Below, in pieces: positions 61,655 through 64,000 of a DNA stretch of 64,000 nt. A program made the translations under genes and the position numbers. This DNA is from Bacteroides intestinalis DSM 17393 (GTDB lineage: Bacteria > Bacteroidota > Bacteroidia > Bacteroidales > Bacteroidaceae): positions 992,001-1,056,000 of the forward strand of contig NZ_ABJL02000007.1 in the NCBI RefSeq assembly GCF_000172175.1. Reading direction: 5' to 3'. The notes under the pieces were generated by a model. The model was not told the DNA's origin, made no database searches, and saw nothing but the letters and a program-made list of their open reading frames with translations. Position 1 is the stretch's first letter. Each line of letters opens with the position of its first letter.

Positions 61655-63352
61655 ATGGAATATTCTTTTTATGATTTTTTAAAGCTGCTTGGCTCACTGG
61701 CATTATTCTTGTACGGAATGAAGATAATGAGTGAAGGACTTCAAAAGTTTGCCGGCGACAGGCTCCGGAAAATTCTAACGGCAATGACTACCAACCGGGT
61801 AACCGGGGTGCTGACGGGTGTGCTGATCACAGCACTGATTCAATCTTCTTCTGCAACTACCGTTATGGTGGTGAGTTTTGTAAACGCCGGACTACTCACT
61901 TTATCCCAATCCATTGGTGTAATAATGGGAGCCAATATCGGTACTACCGTTACAGCATGGATTATCTCGGCATTAGGCTTCAAAGTTGATATAGCCGCTT
62001 TCGCACTTCCTCTACTTGCCTTTGGCATCCCTCTTCTCTTCTCTCAAAAAAGTCATCGTAAGTCTATCGGTGAATTTATTTTCGGTTTCTCTTTCCTTTT
62101 TATGGGACTTTCTATGTTACAATCCAATGCACCGGATTTGAAAGCAAATCCGGAAATGCTGGCTTTTGTACAGAGTTATACCGATATGGGATATATTTCT
62201 ATTCTGTTGTTTGTGTTTATTGGTACTATTTTGACTATGGTTGTGCAGGCATCGGCAGCGACGATGGCTATTACGCTTATCATGTGTGCCAATGGATGGA
62301 TAAGCTTTGAATTGGGGGCGGCATTAGTATTGGGTGAGAATATCGGTACTACTATTACTGCCAATCTTGCTGCTTTAACCGGTAATACGCAGGCGAGGAG
62401 GGCTGCATTGGCTCACCTGGTATTCAATGTCTTCGGTGTTATCTGGGTGCTTTGTCTTTTCACTCCGTTTACGAGTGCCGTATCGTGGTTTGTGGAAAAC
62501 GTGATGGGAACGAAAGACCCTGCCGTAGCAGTTTCATTTAAGTTATCAGCATTTCACACTTGCTTCAACATCTGCAATGTATTGTTGTTGATCTGGTTTG
62601 TGAAATTGATAGAACGTACGGTTTGCGCCATTATTCCGCAGAAAGAAGCCGACGAGGAATATCGTCTTCGCTTTATTTCCGGTGGTATGCTTTCTACAGC
62701 GGAGCTTTCCATATTGCAGGCACGTAAAGAAATTCATCTGTTTGCAGAGCGTACTCATCGTATGTTCAATATGGTACAGGACCTGTTGCATACGGATAAG
62801 GATGATGATTATAATAAGCTGTTCAGCCGTATCGAGAAATATGAGAATATCAGCGATAATATGGAATTGGAGATAGCCAATTATCTGAACCAGGTGTCCG
62901 ACGGACGTTTGAGTTCAGAAAGTAAGCTGCAGATTCGTGCCATGCTTCGTGAGGTCACGGAAATTGAAAGTATTGGTGATAGTTGCTATAATCTTGCTCG
63001 TACTATCAATCGTAAACGTCAGACCAATCAGGACTTCACAGAAAAGCAATATGATCATATTCACTTTATGATGAAACTGACGGATGATGCGTTGGCACAA
63101 ATGATTGTCGTTGTGGAACGCTCCGACCACCAAAGTATTGACGTGAATAAGTCATTCAATATTGAGAATGAAATTAATAACTATCGCAATCAGCTGAAGA
63201 ATCAGAATATTCTGGATGTAAATAATAAAGAATATGATTATCAGATGGGCGTTTACTATATGGATATTATCGCAGAGTGCGAAAAGCTGGGCGATTATGT
63301 GGTAAATGTAGTAGAAGCAAGTAGTGATGTAAAAGAAAAGAAAGCGTCTTAA
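61655..63352 (+). CDS. Na/Pi cotransporter family protein with PhoU-like tail
   Basis: 565 residues. The paired transporter signatures QSSSATTVMVVS and VVQASAATMAITLIM (one per inverted half), plus GANIGTTVTAW and GENIGTTITANLAAL, are those of the PNaS family. About eight to nine transmembrane helices fill residues 1-330. The C-terminal 200 residues are helical and PhoU-like (RKEIHLFAERTHRMFNMVQDL, EKLGDYVVNVVEA), which in this family couples phosphate status. It should take up phosphate with sodium. Its stop overlaps the rubredoxin stop by three bases. Confidence 0.9.
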   Translation: MEYSFYDFLKLLGSLALFLYGMKIMSEGLQKFAGDRLRKILTAMTTNRVTGVLTGVLITALIQSSSATTVMVVSFVNAGLLTLSQSIGVIMGANIGTTVTAWIISALGFKVDIAAFALPLLAFGIPLLFSQKSHRKSIGEFIFGFSFLFMGLSMLQSNAPDLKANPEMLAFVQSYTDMGYISILLFVFIGTILTMVVQASAATMAITLIMCANGWISFELGAALVLGENIGTTITANLAALTGNTQARRAALAHLVFNVFGVIWVLCLFTPFTSAVSWFVENVMGTKDPAVAVSFKLSAFHTCFNICNVLLLIWFVKLIERTVCAIIPQKEADEEYRLRFISGGMLSTAELSILQARKEIHLFAERTHRMFNMVQDLLHTDKDDDYNKLFSRIEKYENISDNMELEIANYLNQVSDGRLSSESKLQIRAMLREVTEIESIGDSCYNLARTINRKRQTNQDFTEKQYDHIHFMMKLTDDALAQMIVVVERSDHQSIDVNKSFNIENEINNYRNQLKNQNILDVNNKEYDYQMGVYYMDIIAECEKLGDYVVNVVEASSDVKEKKAS

Positions 63353-63360
63353 GACGCTTT
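63341..63360. terminator. Perfect 20-bp palindrome centred on two overlapping stop codons
   Basis: AAAGCGTCTTAAGACGCTTT reads the same on both strands; the TTAA centre is the stop codon of both convergent genes. Probably a compact bidirectional termination hairpin, although no loop bases are present. Confidence 0.55.
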
Positions 63361-63510
63361 CTCAAATTCTTCTTTTCCGACTCCACATAGCGGGCAAACC
63401 CAATCTTCAGGAAGGTCTTCAAACGATGTTCCCGGCTCAATGCCGTTTTCCGGATCGCCCATTTCGGGATCGTAAACGTAGTCACAAACTGTGCAAATGT
63501 ACTTGTCCAT
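63349..63510 (-). CDS. Rubredoxin
   Basis: 53 residues, MDKYICTVCDYVYDPEMGDP at the start. Iron-binding cysteines are in CTVCDYVYDP (C6, C9) and CPLCG (C39, C42), the classical two C-x2-C knuckles. It carries a single electron in anaerobic redox and oxygen-defence chains. It is short, in the usual rubredoxin range. It lies next to the PAS sensor gene with the Cys cluster, on the opposite strand. The longer open frame upstream is a shadow. Confidence 0.96.
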   Translation of the reverse strand: MDKYICTVCDYVYDPEMGDPENGIEPGTSFEDLPEDWVCPLCGVGKEEFEKAS

Positions 63511-63586
63511 AAAACTATTTTTTAGGTTTTCTTTATAAATAACAATAAATACCGCTCTTTTGTTTCCGGTTTTGATTTGAAAGAGA

Positions 63587-63594
63587 TATATTTG
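63587..63594 (+). promoter_or_regulatory. Predicted -7 element of the PAS sensor gene
   Basis: TATATTTG, perfect TAnnTTTG, 28 bases before the ATG. Confidence 0.45.
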
Positions 63595-63622
63595 TTTCGT
63601 TTTTATTGTAAATGAACTCTTT

Positions 63623-64000
63623 ATGACGATACTAATTCTGATCGGTATGGCGGTACTTGTGGGAGTATTGCTATTGTATGTGTTTGAACTCGGTAGAAGT
63701 AGACGTCTGCTGCTTAAAGCAGGAAACGCCAGAAAAGCATTGCGCAGCTCAGAAGAACTGTTTCGTTCCATTATGCAAAATGTTCATGCTTTTATTCTTT
63801 TGATAAACAGGGATTTTGTTGTTACCCGGACAAACTATTATGATATCACCAAAGCCCGTAAGCCGGAAGGTAGATTACCCCGTGTAGGAGATTTGCTGCG
63901 TTGTAATAACGCATTGTCCGCCGAAGGAGGATGCGGAACGCATGAACTTTGCGGCAGTTGCCCTATCCGGAGAAAGATAGAAGAGACTTATCGTGCAAAA
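63623..64000 (+). CDS. Membrane-bound PAS-domain sensor, N-terminal part (runs off the window)
   Basis: First 126 codons only; no stop in the window. One transmembrane helix (1-22, MTILILIGMAVLVGVLLLYV), a short linker helix, then a PAS domain beginning SEELFRSIMQNVHAFILLINRDF near residue 43. The PAS part contains a cluster C94-x9-C104-x5-C110-x2-C113 with H107 (GGCGTHELCGSCPI), suggesting a bound metal or Fe-S cluster. In Bacteroides such openings usually lead to a histidine kinase or hybrid kinase, but the output domain is not visible. Confidence 0.85.
   Translation, partial: MTILILIGMAVLVGVLLLYVFELGRSRRLLLKAGNARKALRSSEELFRSIMQNVHAFILLINRDFVVTRTNYYDITKARKPEGRLPRVGDLLRCNNALSAEGGCGTHELCGSCPIRRKIEETYRAK

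Noticed and set aside
63511..63771. Rubredoxin as a 140-residue fusion
   Set aside because: The extension has no domain and covers the promoter of the divergent sensor gene; the 53-residue form is the family's normal size.

Overview
The window looks like chromosome of a human-gut Bacteroides (phylum Bacteroidota). It has a SusC/SusD pair inside a polysaccharide-utilisation locus (PUL), the long IspG with an inserted domain, Ser-type sulfatase, propeller/Y_Y_Y one-component regulators, GG-Bacteroidales-type leader peptides, and the Bacteroides promoter -7 element TAnnTTTG before many genes. Shine-Dalgarno sequences are mostly absent. I cannot fix the species from sequence alone.

Layout. 1-5873 (minus): 5' end of topA, an outer-membrane barrel protein paired with a 1010-residue TPR protein, and a NUDIX hydrolase. 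6126-12083 (plus): an MG2/plug-domain secreted protein, a gene-poor repeat-bearing stretch, a small lipoprotein, then DnaQ-like exonuclease, inositol-monophosphatase-like phosphatase and ComF. 12200-12371: two identical tRNA-Asn genes. 12452-15200: PfkB kinase and S41 protease. 15348-34205: a regulator followed by a ten-gene PUL: GH3, SusC, SusD, a LamG lipoprotein, two GH144 enzymes, an EEP-fold phosphoesterase, a sulfatase, GH43 and an esterase. GH144 plus GH3 points to beta-1,2-glucan; the last four enzymes suggest a decorated glucan such as osmoregulated periplasmic glucan. 34262-39387 (minus): ispG, purE, gcvH, a PAP2 membrane protein and rpoN. 39700-45455: aminopeptidase P, a thioredoxin-fold lipid- or membrane-associated protein, a PepSY-like lipoprotein and DUF418.

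45464-58200 (minus) is the most unusual part. A 68-residue double-glycine precursor peptide with exactly two core cysteines sits beside its presumed exporter (HlyD-type adaptor, C39-peptidase ABC transporter), a TlpA-like thioredoxin and a fusion protein made of a catalytically dead C39-like domain, a VKOR disulfide-generating domain and a thioredoxin domain. The set (TPR/HTH membrane regulator, DUF3244 secreted protein, C39-like/VKOR/Trx fusion) is present twice in tandem. Upstream of one regulator lie five 18-bp dyads repeated at an exact 22-bp period, and upstream of both DUF3244 genes lie TACAC direct repeats 11 bp apart. This reads as a self-regulated system for making, oxidising and exporting a disulfide-bonded peptide.

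58344-63510: a TPR histidine-kinase-like protein that lacks the phospho-accepting His, a TGS/uridine-kinase-like protein, a Na/Pi cotransporter and rubredoxin. The window ends inside a PAS-domain sensor with a four-Cys cluster.
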